The position numbers and the translations under genes were made by a program. A stretch of 64,000 nt of DNA from Fervidobacterium pennivorans DSM 9078 (GTDB lineage: Bacteria; Thermotogota; Thermotogae; Thermotogales; Fervidobacteriaceae): positions 1,761,501 to 1,825,500 of the forward strand of contig NC_017095.1 in the NCBI RefSeq assembly GCF_000235405.2. Reading direction: 5' to 3'. Under the pieces are notes generated by a model, which worked only from the letters and a program-made list of their open reading frames with translations, did not search any database and was not told the origin of the DNA. Below, in pieces: positions 8,863-17,007 of this stretch (its first letter is position 1; each line of letters begins with the position of its first letter).

Positions 8863-10281
8863 TTAATTTTCGATTATCTTTTTCATTTCTGCAATTACAA
8901 ACGGATAAAGTTCATCGATTAATTTCTTAACTTGCTCACTACTTTTTGTTCTCCAGTCCCGTTCAATTATATCCGCGACGAGTTTTGTATCTTTTTTCAA
9001 AAACGCCTCAAGCGCTTGTTTAGCTAATAAAACCCTTGGTTTTATATACCAGTTGATAACTCTTTCTGGCAGGTGTGTTTCTTCAAATTCGATATTTTCA
9101 CCACTCACCCATGCGCATATTTCAACAGCAACATCATCGTCTATACCTTTTATCTTACCTTTGTTTATCATATTAACGACGAATCGCCTTTTTGTACCAT
9201 TCACAACGCTATCAATAAATGGAACATGCTGTTCGCCACTTAGTTTTTCACTATCAAGTAATTCATTAACCATGTTTTTCCAATCATCTTCTAGCCAAGG
9301 CATTAAGTTCATGGAATCTTTTACTTTTTCCAACGTAAGACCATTTTCGATAGCTGTTGCAAATTGGTTGATGATTTCGACAACTTTGTATAATTGTTCT
9401 ACATACCATTTCCAACCTAATTCCGAATCGGCACCACCCCATGGTTCACCATACCATCTTTTCTTTGTTTCTAAATCCCTGTGGTATTTCCATGTCGAAT
9501 TTCTCACAGTATCGCCTATTGGGAATAGTCCATAAAAATCGTACATATCCCATGCAACAGGTGACAATTGGTCGTCAAATGGATTTGATGGCTTGTGTTG
9601 AATTTTACCTTTGTATTTATCGATTTCCGGGTAAAGATCTTTCCCATCTTTTGTTGTAAATTTTGTTAGCCAAATACCGTGGTTGACACCACCCACTTGC
9701 CAATCATATTCTTTCACCCCAATTAAATTGGCCAAACTCTCAACTGCATAGTGCCCGTGACAAAAGCCTACCATTTTTATTGATGTTTGCGTCGAAACCA
9801 GGGTTGTACCTTCAAACACTGGATTTGCAGCTTGCAAATACCAGGCGTTAGGTGCAAATTTTTCAATCATCTTAGCTATTTTCAAAAAAAGTGAAAATTG
9901 ATTCCAATTTGTGAGGTTAAGATAGTCAGAAACGAAGTTATAATTTTGCGCATCGATACCTCTGTAGTATCCGTGCTTTTCCCCAATTTCTCTGACTTTG
10001 TCAAGGTAACTATGCCCACCAGCCATAGCTGTGTTAATTACGAAATCTGCGCCATCTATTACTTTTGTCATATCCGTTGTAGTTTCTATCTTCAAATTTG
10101 CACCGAAAACTCTTGATAATTCGTTGGCGAGTATACCAGTGTTTCTTAGCCTTGCTTCGTCGATATCCATCAGTACAACGTGTGAGCCGCTGAGTTTTGG
10201 CATTTTACAAAGGTCCGAGATAATTCTCATCGAAAAAACGGCGCTACCAGCTCCTATGATACCTATCTTCAGGTTGTTCAT
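8863..10281 (-). CDS. Family 4 glycoside hydrolase (AglA-like alpha-glycosidase)
   Basis: A 472-residue cytosolic enzyme very close in pattern to Thermotoga maritima AglA. GIIGAGSAVFS at residues 7-17 is the NAD-binding loop; FCHGHY places the metal ligand at Cys174, and GGVNHG gives His201; IGDTVRNS is also conserved. GH4 enzymes use NAD+ and usually Mn2+ to cleave glycosides by a redox elimination-addition route. Start ATG 10281 follows AAAGGGGGG. It is the last gene of the LacI-led operon. AglA acts on alpha-glucosides, but the GH130 neighbour suggests that the true substrate could be a mannose-containing disaccharide; the sequence alone does not settle this. Confidence 0.9.
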   Translation of the reverse strand: MNNLKIGIIGAGSAVFSMRIISDLCKMPKLSGSHVVLMDIDEARLRNTGILANELSRVFGANLKIETTTDMTKVIDGADFVINTAMAGGHSYLDKVREIGEKHGYYRGIDAQNYNFVSDYLNLTNWNQFSLFLKIAKMIEKFAPNAWYLQAANPVFEGTTLVSTQTSIKMVGFCHGHYAVESLANLIGVKEYDWQVGGVNHGIWLTKFTTKDGKDLYPEIDKYKGKIQHKPSNPFDDQLSPVAWDMYDFYGLFPIGDTVRNSTWKYHRDLETKKRWYGEPWGGADSELGWKWYVEQLYKVVEIINQFATAIENGLTLEKVKDSMNLMPWLEDDWKNMVNELLDSEKLSGEQHVPFIDSVVNGTKRRFVVNMINKGKIKGIDDDVAVEICAWVSGENIEFEETHLPERVINWYIKPRVLLAKQALEAFLKKDTKLVADIIERDWRTKSSEQVKKLIDELYPFVIAEMKKIIEN

Positions 10282-10344
10282 CGTGTTCCCCCCTTTTTGC
10301 TTCGGATAGTTTGGATAGTTTATTAGATTATACCACTTTATTTG

Positions 10345-11232
10345 TTATGATTTGCACCATTCAAATACTTCATCGACACTTATCGTTGCAAGTGCGATGT
10401 AATTATCGGCAGCACCGTAATAAACGTAATACTGACCGTTGTATTCAACCATCGCATCACTAAATACCACATTCGGTACTCCACCAAATATCTCCCAATC
10501 TTCTTCAGGTTCAAGTATTGGTTTTTCGCTTCTTTTCAATACTTTCGTTGGATCGTTCAAATCAAGAAGCATAAATCCGAGTCTGTATATCGGTCTTGGT
10601 GCATCTTCAACGCCATGATAGAGTAATAACCATCCATACGGAGTTTTTATCGGTGGAGCACCCGCACCAACTTTGAGATTATCCCAGTAACCTTCCCTTG
10701 GACCTGCTACTTTAACGTAATTACCCCAATTGATAAGGTCATCGGAATATGCGAACCATATATCAGGGGGGAACCTATGAATCATTATGTATTTACCATT
10801 AATTTTCTCTGGAAACAAAGCTGCATCTTTGTTGTCAATTTCATCTTTTATCACAATGCCATATCTTTCCCAAGTGATGAAATTCTTTGTTGAAGCCATT
10901 GCAACTCTTGGACCTTTCGGGGAATACGCAGTATAGAGCATATAATATTTATCTCCTAACTTCGTGATTCTTGGATCCTCCACACCGTAAAGTTCATCTT
11001 GGCAAGCCGGTGAGAAGACGGGTTTTTCCAACCTGTTGAAATGTACACCATCTGTACTAACTGCGTAACCTATCCTTGAAACCATATCCTGTCCTTGCGC
11101 TCTGTAAAGAAGATGGAACAATTCACCATCGTAAACTACTGCGCAGTTGAATACGAACTTATCTTCCCATATATGACCTGGGACTGGTGCTAATAAAGGG
11201 CTAAGCGGGTGTCTTTTCAGTTTTAAATCCAT
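10345..11232 (-). CDS. Family 130 glycoside phosphorylase (beta-mannoside type)
   Basis: A five-bladed propeller enzyme of GH130, 295 residues from the chosen start. Conserved stretches include FNCAVVYDGE, LYRAQG, GVEDPRI (around the proton-donor Asp region), HRFPPDIWFAYS and YGAADNYIA. GH130 enzymes reversibly phosphorolyse beta-1,4- or 1,2-linked mannosides to mannose 1-phosphate. ATG 11232 is preferred because AAAGGAGG lies about 9 nt upstream; ATG 11238 is too close to it and TTG 11256 lies upstream of it. The gene starts 30 nt after the upstream permease gene ends. Exact substrate is unknown. Confidence 0.88.
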   Translation of the reverse strand: MDLKLKRHPLSPLLAPVPGHIWEDKFVFNCAVVYDGELFHLLYRAQGQDMVSRIGYAVSTDGVHFNRLEKPVFSPACQDELYGVEDPRITKLGDKYYMLYTAYSPKGPRVAMASTKNFITWERYGIVIKDEIDNKDAALFPEKINGKYIMIHRFPPDIWFAYSDDLINWGNYVKVAGPREGYWDNLKVGAGAPPIKTPYGWLLLYHGVEDAPRPIYRLGFMLLDLNDPTKVLKRSEKPILEPEEDWEIFGGVPNVVFSDAMVEYNGQYYVYYGAADNYIALATISVDEVFEWCKS

Positions 11233-11261
11233 CAACATGCTCCTCCTTTCACTCAACGAGT

Positions 11262-12086
11262 TTATCTTAACGACATTGATATACCTTGCAAGAAGTATTG
11301 CCTTAACACAAGGAAAATTAATACCATTGGAATAGTCTGGATAACTGCACCTGCAAGTACAGGACCTATGTAACTTGCGTATTCATGATTGAAAGATGCA
11401 AGCAAAACTGAAAGTGGCATCCTGTTGTAATCTTTCATCACCATAAGTGGCCACAGGAAGTTATCCCACGTACCTATGAATGTGAACATTCCAACTATCG
11501 AAGCGGTAGACTTTGCCAGTGGTAACATAATTCTAAAAACAATCCAAAAGTTATTTGCACCATCTATCTTTGCGGCATCTATGTAATCTTTTGGGATAGT
11601 CTTGAAAGATTGTGCAAACATGAACACGCCCCATGAACTTGTCAAAGATGGTACAATAAGCGCTTGATAAGTATTAAGCCATCCAAGGTTTCTTATCAAA
11701 ATGAACATAGGTATCATGAACATAAATCCCGGAAAGAGCATCTGGTATATCAGGAAATTGAAAACGTACTTACCAATTTTGAACTCTATCTTTGATACAA
11801 CGTACCCTATAATTGCTGATGTGATCAAAACAGAAAACGTAACAGTCGTGGTTATGAAAAGACTATTCAAAAAAGCTCTTACAAAAGGTCTTTGGAACTT
11901 GTTGGCCATTAGGAATATAAACTTGTAATGCTCAAGGGTGAGCCTTTTTGGTAAAAATGTCGTGTATATATCCTCTGCTGGTTTAAACGAAGACATTACA
12001 AGCCATACATACGGGTAAATCCACAAGAACGCAAGTGCCAGAAGCACGACAGTGATAACCCATGAAACGATGCGTTCTCTTTTCAT
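11262..12086 (-). CDS. ABC sugar transporter permease, MalG-type
   Basis: A 274-residue inner-membrane protein with six predicted membrane segments. The loop EAA-type motif is YIDAAKIDGANNFWIVFRIMLPLAK at about residues 167-191, which docks onto the ATPase. It is the second permease of a carbohydrate-uptake (CUT1) importer and overlaps its partner by 4 nt (ATGA). No ATPase gene is in the operon, so a shared MsmK/MalK-type ATPase encoded elsewhere is likely. Confidence 0.93.
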   Translation of the reverse strand: MKRERIVSWVITVVLLALAFLWIYPYVWLVMSSFKPAEDIYTTFLPKRLTLEHYKFIFLMANKFQRPFVRAFLNSLFITTTVTFSVLITSAIIGYVVSKIEFKIGKYVFNFLIYQMLFPGFMFMIPMFILIRNLGWLNTYQALIVPSLTSSWGVFMFAQSFKTIPKDYIDAAKIDGANNFWIVFRIMLPLAKSTASIVGMFTFIGTWDNFLWPLMVMKDYNRMPLSVLLASFNHEYASYIGPVLAGAVIQTIPMVLIFLVLRQYFLQGISMSLR

Positions 12087-12967
12087 ACGAACACCACTTC
12101 TTTCTCAAAGAACTTTCGTATAAGCATTACAAGTGCATAACTAACTAAAGCTGTTACTATTGCCACTGTAGTTGCGTACGATGGATCTATTCTCTTAAAA
12201 GCAGTGTCGTACATGTAAATCAAGAACGTAGTCGTTCTTTGCATGGGTCCGCCACCTGTAATCATGTACGGTTCGGTGAAGATACCAAACGTTAGTGTGA
12301 TTGCAAGCACCGTCACGGTGATAAGCGATGGATTGAGTAACGGAAGAGTGATTTTCCAAAATATCGTCTTTTTATCGGCACCGTCAAGCTCTGCGGCTTC
12401 GTAAATCGATTGGGGTATCGAGAGCAACCCTGCGTATATTATCAACCCATAGTAACCTATGAATTTCCACGTGATGATCAGACAAATCGAAAAAACTGCC
12501 AATTGCGGATTACTGAACCAAGGGATTGTGAATCCAAATAAACTATCTACAAGTCTGTTTATTGGTCCGTTGATAGAAAATAGATTCGAAAACAAAAGCG
12601 AATAAGCAACACCTGATGAAACATTCGCAACCAAAAAGCTGAGCATGATGAAAGTCTTACCAAATTTCACCTTTGTCAATGCCATTGCAAAAAGGAGTGA
12701 AGCAAATAACACCATTGGTATCAAATAAGCAAGAAAATTCAAAGTATTAAGGGCTATCCGAATGACCAAACTATCGGTGAATATTCTAAGAAAGTTGTTC
12801 AAGAATACAAACTGTGGTTTTGAAAAATAATTCCATTTTGTGAAAGCCAAGACAACCATCCAAATGAACGGATAGCCCCAAAAAACCGCCGTGTAAGCTA
12901 AGTAAGGAAATATAACCGAATAACCAAATGCTCTTTCCTTCTTACCAAGTTTCGAGCAATTTGACAT
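12083..12967 (-). CDS. ABC sugar transporter permease, MalF-type
   Basis: A permease of about 294 residues with six predicted membrane segments and the docking motif YEAAELDGADKKTIFWKITLP. It pairs with the MalG-type protein. ATG 12967 is the first ATG in frame; a TTG at 13012 would add 15 residues, but neither start has a strong ribosome site, so the N-terminus is uncertain. It lies between the binding-protein gene and the second permease, the usual order of CUT1 sugar importers. Confidence 0.92.
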   Translation of the reverse strand: MSNCSKLGKKERAFGYSVIFPYLAYTAVFWGYPFIWMVVLAFTKWNYFSKPQFVFLNNFLRIFTDSLVIRIALNTLNFLAYLIPMVLFASLLFAMALTKVKFGKTFIMLSFLVANVSSGVAYSLLFSNLFSINGPINRLVDSLFGFTIPWFSNPQLAVFSICLIITWKFIGYYGLIIYAGLLSIPQSIYEAAELDGADKKTIFWKITLPLLNPSLITVTVLAITLTFGIFTEPYMITGGGPMQRTTTFLIYMYDTAFKRIDPSYATTVAIVTALVSYALVMLIRKFFEKEVVFV

Positions 12968-13030
12968 AATTTCACATCCAATCTTTTCCTCTCTTTTCCT
13001 CCAAGAATTCAAGAAATAAAATTAAAACAC

Positions 13031-14281
13031 TCAGAATAATAATTTGTTGATTTCCTTCACAGCCTTATCAAGGATATCGAGTGGTTTACCTTTAAGATAC
13101 ATCAAAGGTTCTATAAGTTGTGTGGTCATAGCTTGTTGAATATCGATAGTCTTATCGATAAGTGCGGGTGGTACGGCGTATGGAACAAACTCACAGTACG
13201 CTTTGAAGAACTTGTCATCCATGTACTTTGCAAAGAGCGGATTTGTCGTTAAATCTTCCCTTGCAGGTGGCATCTTAGTCTTTTCTATCCACAGAGCATC
13301 GTTTTGTGCATTTGAAAAAACCCAAGAGATGAATTCAAAAGCTTCCTTTTTGTACTTTGATGTCGAGTAAATAACTAATCCTTTTGAATCAGCAAATGTA
13401 TAAATGGGTTTATCTTTCGGATAATTATCTGGAACAGGTGGTGCTGAGAACCAGATTTCTGGAACAACTTTCGGGAATGTTTCCTTTGCCCAGTTAACTT
13501 CCCACGGACCTGTGATCTTACCAAGTATTACACCTTTATAGAATGGATTATCACCGAGCTCAACTGCTGTGTATTTCTTTTCAAACATCGTGTAAATAAA
13601 TTGAACTATCTGCTTTCCAGTATCATCACCGAAGTTTACTTTTCTTTTTGCAACATCTATGTACGGTTTACCACCAGACGCTGCGTAATAATAAGTTATA
13701 AAATCGAACCATCTATCCCACCAGTTTCTTCCCACGACAACTTGCATTGTGAATTTCGTCTTTCCATCTGCAAACTTTTTACTGACTTCGTAAATATCGT
13801 TGTACGTCCTTGGTGGGTTGTTGTAACCAAGTTTCTTAAGTAAATCGCCTCTCCACCAGAACAACATCGGGTTTGAATAAATTGGGAAAACGTAATACTT
13901 GCCTTTAATCTTCCAACCTTCGATGATGTTTTTCATCTTCCTTGTTTCTATAAGCTTTTGAAAATCAGCACCAAAGGTATCCAATGGATAAATCGCACCG
14001 ATATCGGCAAGTTGAGCAGCAAAGCCGCTGAAGATGTTTTCAGAAAAATCTGGTGCGTTTCCTGCGGCAATTGCTGTAAGTATCGCCTCTTCCGAACTTC
14101 CGGCTGCGGGTATAGTTTGAACTTTAATTTGTATATCTGGTCTTGCTTTATTCCATTGAGCTACGATGGTTTTCCAAAACTCTTCTTGCAAAGGATTTGG
14201 TGCAGTCCAAAAGACAAGTTCAACTGCCCACGTCAACGTAACAATCAGACCCAGTATCAAACCGATCAAAACTTTCCTCAT
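13031..14281 (-). CDS. ABC sugar transporter substrate-binding protein
   Basis: A 416-residue extracellular binding protein (family 1). The first ~19 residues (MRKVLIGLILGLIVTLTWA) are a signal peptide; the mature protein opens with VELVFWTAPNPLQEEFW, typical of maltose-type binding proteins. ATG follows GAGGAGGGG. It should capture an oligosaccharide for the two permeases downstream. It follows lacI by 56 bp, with an AT-only tandem repeat in between. The ligand is unknown. Confidence 0.93.
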   Translation of the reverse strand: MRKVLIGLILGLIVTLTWAVELVFWTAPNPLQEEFWKTIVAQWNKARPDIQIKVQTIPAAGSSEEAILTAIAAGNAPDFSENIFSGFAAQLADIGAIYPLDTFGADFQKLIETRKMKNIIEGWKIKGKYYVFPIYSNPMLFWWRGDLLKKLGYNNPPRTYNDIYEVSKKFADGKTKFTMQVVVGRNWWDRWFDFITYYYAASGGKPYIDVAKRKVNFGDDTGKQIVQFIYTMFEKKYTAVELGDNPFYKGVILGKITGPWEVNWAKETFPKVVPEIWFSAPPVPDNYPKDKPIYTFADSKGLVIYSTSKYKKEAFEFISWVFSNAQNDALWIEKTKMPPAREDLTTNPLFAKYMDDKFFKAYCEFVPYAVPPALIDKTIDIQQAMTTQLIEPLMYLKGKPLDILDKAVKEINKLLF

Positions 14282-14315
14282 ACTGACCCCTCCTCGAGAA
14301 AGTGTGGAAACGTGT

Positions 14316-14345
14316 TAAATATTTAATATTTAAATATTTAATATT
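14316..14345. repeat. Exact 15-bp tandem repeat between lacI and binding-protein gene
   Basis: TAAATATTTAATATT occurs twice head to tail and covers the lacI stop codon (14338-14340) and the start of the short intergenic gap. Each unit is nearly self-complementary, so the transcript could fold weakly here. It may affect the ratio of regulator to binding-protein mRNA, which is inference only. Confidence 0.7.
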
Positions 14346-15306
14346 TAGAAGAATTTCTTTTAACAAATAACGTATACAAACACTGTTTGTATGGATGCAA
14401 ACTCTGACCTGTCAATAATTCGTAAATCCTCTTTACTGCGTTTAAACCAAGTTCTGATTTCTGAACTCTCAGTGTCGATAACCCTTCTCTTTCCGCTGCT
14501 GGTATATCATCGAACCCTATAACACTGATATCTTCTGGAATCTTGTATCCCAATTCTCTGAGTTTTGAAAGCGTTCGAAGAGCTATCACATCGTTTGAAC
14601 AGATTATTGCTTCAGGAACCCAATCTCTCAGCATTTTTTTTAGAACATTGTCAACATCTTCGTGCAAATCATCGTACTCGTACGTGATAGGCAATTTTCC
14701 ATACCTTGTCATCGCACTTACATATCCGTTGTACCTATCTCTAAACCCGTAATACTTCAACGGGCCGTGTAAATGCACGATACGATTCAAACCCTTACTT
14801 ATAATTTCCTTTGTGACAAAGAACACACCATCGTAACCATCACTCACAATGCTATTCACTCGCAATCCGTCTATATAGTGATCAACAAGCACAACTTTTG
14901 CTTTAGAGCTAAGCTTAAGTATCTGTTCTTCCGTTGCATCACTACCAACCAATATATAACCATCATGATTTGTTTTAAAATCCCAATCATCTAAACAAAT
15001 CGTTTCAGTGGAGATCTTGTACATAGCCGATGCACTTTCAATAGCTTCCAAAATAATCTTGTAAAAGACCCCTATTTCCGTTGAAAGTATCTCTTGAATT
15101 CTCCTACTTACTACTATCCCAACCTCAAAATTCTTCCTTCTGGCAAGTGCTTGTGCAGAAAAATGTGGTCTATATCCAAGTTCTTTTATAGCTTTAAGCA
15201 CCTTCAATTCAGTTTCTTCAGAAACATATCCAGTTCCATTGAGTACCCTCGAAACTGTGGCAATCGAAACACCTGCTTTCAACGCAACATCTTCTATCGA
15301 AACCAT
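14338..15306 (-). CDS. LacI-family transcriptional regulator
   Basis: A 322-residue repressor-type protein. Residues 1-22 (MVSIEDVALKAGVSIATVSRVL) are the LacI helix-turn-helix, followed by a hinge and a periplasmic-binding-protein-like sugar sensor ending with SVIGFDDIPAAEREGLSTLR. ATG 15306 is chosen because AAGGAG is 10 nt upstream and the helix-turn-helix starts at residue 2; a longer reading to 15336 adds 10 residues without support. It heads the minus-strand sugar operon and probably represses both itself and the divergent gene at 15616 through matched operators. Confidence 0.93.
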   Translation of the reverse strand: MVSIEDVALKAGVSIATVSRVLNGTGYVSEETELKVLKAIKELGYRPHFSAQALARRKNFEVGIVVSRRIQEILSTEIGVFYKIILEAIESASAMYKISTETICLDDWDFKTNHDGYILVGSDATEEQILKLSSKAKVVLVDHYIDGLRVNSIVSDGYDGVFFVTKEIISKGLNRIVHLHGPLKYYGFRDRYNGYVSAMTRYGKLPITYEYDDLHEDVDNVLKKMLRDWVPEAIICSNDVIALRTLSKLRELGYKIPEDISVIGFDDIPAAEREGLSTLRVQKSELGLNAVKRIYELLTGQSLHPYKQCLYTLFVKRNSSKY

Positions 15307-15365
15307 TGTCTTATCACTCCTTTCACTTAAAAACATAAGAACATCACTTTTAATGTTGATAAGCT

Positions 15366-15417
15366 GTAAGCGTTTACATACTGTCTATATTATACATTTC
15401 CGTTTTTGGAATACCAA
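15366..15417 (-). promoter_or_regulatory. lacI-operon promoter with LacI operator
   Basis: On the minus strand, TTGGTA (15412-15417) and TATAAT (15389-15394) are 17 bp apart. Six bp downstream of the -10 lies GTAAGCGTTTACATACT (plus-strand 15366-15382), whose core GTAAGCGTTTAC is a LacI-type palindrome. The same 17 bases occur inverted in front of the divergent gene. Confidence 0.8.
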
Positions 15418-15522
15418 ATATTGAAAAAAGAAGAGAATTATAAAAAATATAAGTAATGTGATGATTAAACTCATTAAACACGTATAATAAACATTTTGAG
15501 TAAAATGTTCCACATATTAGAA

Positions 15523-15575
15523 TTGAGATAATTTAAACCAAAACATTATAATATCGTTAGTATGTAAACGCTTAC
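15523..15575 (+). promoter_or_regulatory. Divergent promoter with matching LacI operator
   Basis: TTGAGA (15523-15528) and TATAAT (15547-15552) are 18 bp apart. AGTATGTAAACGCTTAC (15559-15575), the exact reverse complement of the site in front of lacI, begins 6 bp after the -10, so a bound repressor would cover the transcription start. Confidence 0.8.
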
Positions 15576-15615
15576 CTATTTTTCCATTTCCACCACATTA
15601 GAGGGAGGTGTAGGT

Positions 15616-16941
15616 ATGAAGAGGGTACTTGGGATTTTAGTATTGTTAAGCGGTTTGGTTGTTCTTGGTGCTACCGTTACCATACCAGTTGTTGCTGGAA
15701 ACGTAGAAGTCCCTGTTGTATTGCAGATGGGAAAATTAGTTGATATTCTTCCTGAAGATTTCGAACCTGACTGGACAAGCTTAAAGGTCATTGTTGACAA
15801 CAAGGAAGTTCCTTATCAAATTGACGATGTTGATGGTAACAAGCGTGTATCTGCACCAGATTATTTGGTGTTTGTAGCAAAAGGTAACGGTAAGATACAA
15901 GTATCGGATCAAGCTGCAAAAGCACCAAGTTATACAAAAGCATTCACTGTTACAAAATCAGACAAGGGTTGGACAATTAAAACAACGGATAACACACTGG
16001 AGGTGTTTGTTAACGGAATTGCCAGGATCAACCAGTTTGGAAACATCAAAGCGAATTTGGTCGACGAAATAGGAATTGCGAGGATAGCAGGCTGGTCAAG
16101 GTCAACATATTTTGTTAATGGAGACATTGGTAATCAACACGATGAAGAAACATCACAAGGCTTAAGAGCAGTTGACGTGAAAGTTTTTGAACCCGGTCCG
16201 GTTGCAGTTGGAATAAAGGCGCTTTTACAATCCGATAAGTTCTTTGGACTCTTCCAAGATTTACTCATCTATGTCTTCAAAAATGGTGATATTTACGTTG
16301 ACAACAATTTCCTCTTCTACAACTATGCTGATATCATGAAACTTCAGACGATGATTACAAAGCCTATCATTCCTGCATTTGACGATACAGTCCATATACT
16401 CCCCGTCTTCAGAAGATTGGCATGGGCAGACCAACTTGGCATTACTCCATACGAATACTGGCTTGAAAGGAATGCCGTTACTTGGATAAACAAGATACCG
16501 TACATCGTATTCCCAGCAGGACAGAGTATGAAACCACTCTTCTGGGGTGCAACTTACATATTTGCTTCAGCGGAAAGATGGAGAAGCAACTATTCACCAA
16601 AGGGAAAAGTTGGTATCGCAGAGATATTCCCAACAGTGCCAATGGTCAAAGCGGACTATGCAAAGTGGCTTGAGGGAGACACGTGGGTGTATGAAAGTCT
16701 TGAGTTCAGAACCGGTATATTCAAATGGGTTGCCGATGAATTCAATGCATATCCAGCCACTGAAAATGTCTATCCTGTATGGGGTACAAAGAAAGAAGCT
16801 ATGCCAAATAGATACAAAGCGGGAGATAAAGTTGAACATACGATGCTTTACACACTTTACAGCGCAAACTCTGTCGAAGATGCTGTGAAACTCATTGAAG
16901 AAAAGAGTAAATCATTCAGGTCGCTTAAAATAGGCGAGTAA
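15616..16941 (+). CDS. Exported protein of unknown function in sugar locus
   Basis: A 441-residue protein with a signal peptide (residues 1-19, MKRVLGILVLLSGLVVLGA). The opening section (VPVVLQMG..., then VPYQIDDVDG at about 70-80) recalls the N-terminal part of DUF4861-like carbohydrate-active proteins, but I do not recognise the family securely. It is rich in Trp, Tyr and Phe, fitting a beta-rich, carbohydrate-facing protein. ATG follows GAGGGAGGTG. It is transcribed away from lacI behind the same operator, so it is probably induced together with the importer. A terminator follows at 16954. Confidence 0.85.
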   Translation: MKRVLGILVLLSGLVVLGATVTIPVVAGNVEVPVVLQMGKLVDILPEDFEPDWTSLKVIVDNKEVPYQIDDVDGNKRVSAPDYLVFVAKGNGKIQVSDQAAKAPSYTKAFTVTKSDKGWTIKTTDNTLEVFVNGIARINQFGNIKANLVDEIGIARIAGWSRSTYFVNGDIGNQHDEETSQGLRAVDVKVFEPGPVAVGIKALLQSDKFFGLFQDLLIYVFKNGDIYVDNNFLFYNYADIMKLQTMITKPIIPAFDDTVHILPVFRRLAWADQLGITPYEYWLERNAVTWINKIPYIVFPAGQSMKPLFWGATYIFASAERWRSNYSPKGKVGIAEIFPTVPMVKADYAKWLEGDTWVYESLEFRTGIFKWVADEFNAYPATENVYPVWGTKKEAMPNRYKAGDKVEHTMLYTLYSANSVEDAVKLIEEKSKSFRSLKIGE

Positions 16942-16953
16942 GAATTCACCTCT

Positions 16954-16979
16954 AAGGTCAGGCGAAAGCCTGACCTTTT
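16954..16979 (+). terminator. Rho-independent terminator
   Basis: AAGGTCAGGC and GCCTGACCTT form a perfect 10-bp stem with a GAAA tetraloop and a short T run. It is 13 nt after the 15616-16941 gene. Confidence 0.9.
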
Positions 16980-17007
16980 GTGTTTATCATTCTAAACGGG
17001 GTTGGTG

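Noticed and set aside
9053-9535. Plus-strand ORF of 160 codons inside the GH4 gene
   Set aside because: It lies wholly opposite a gene with full family similarity and has no start signal.
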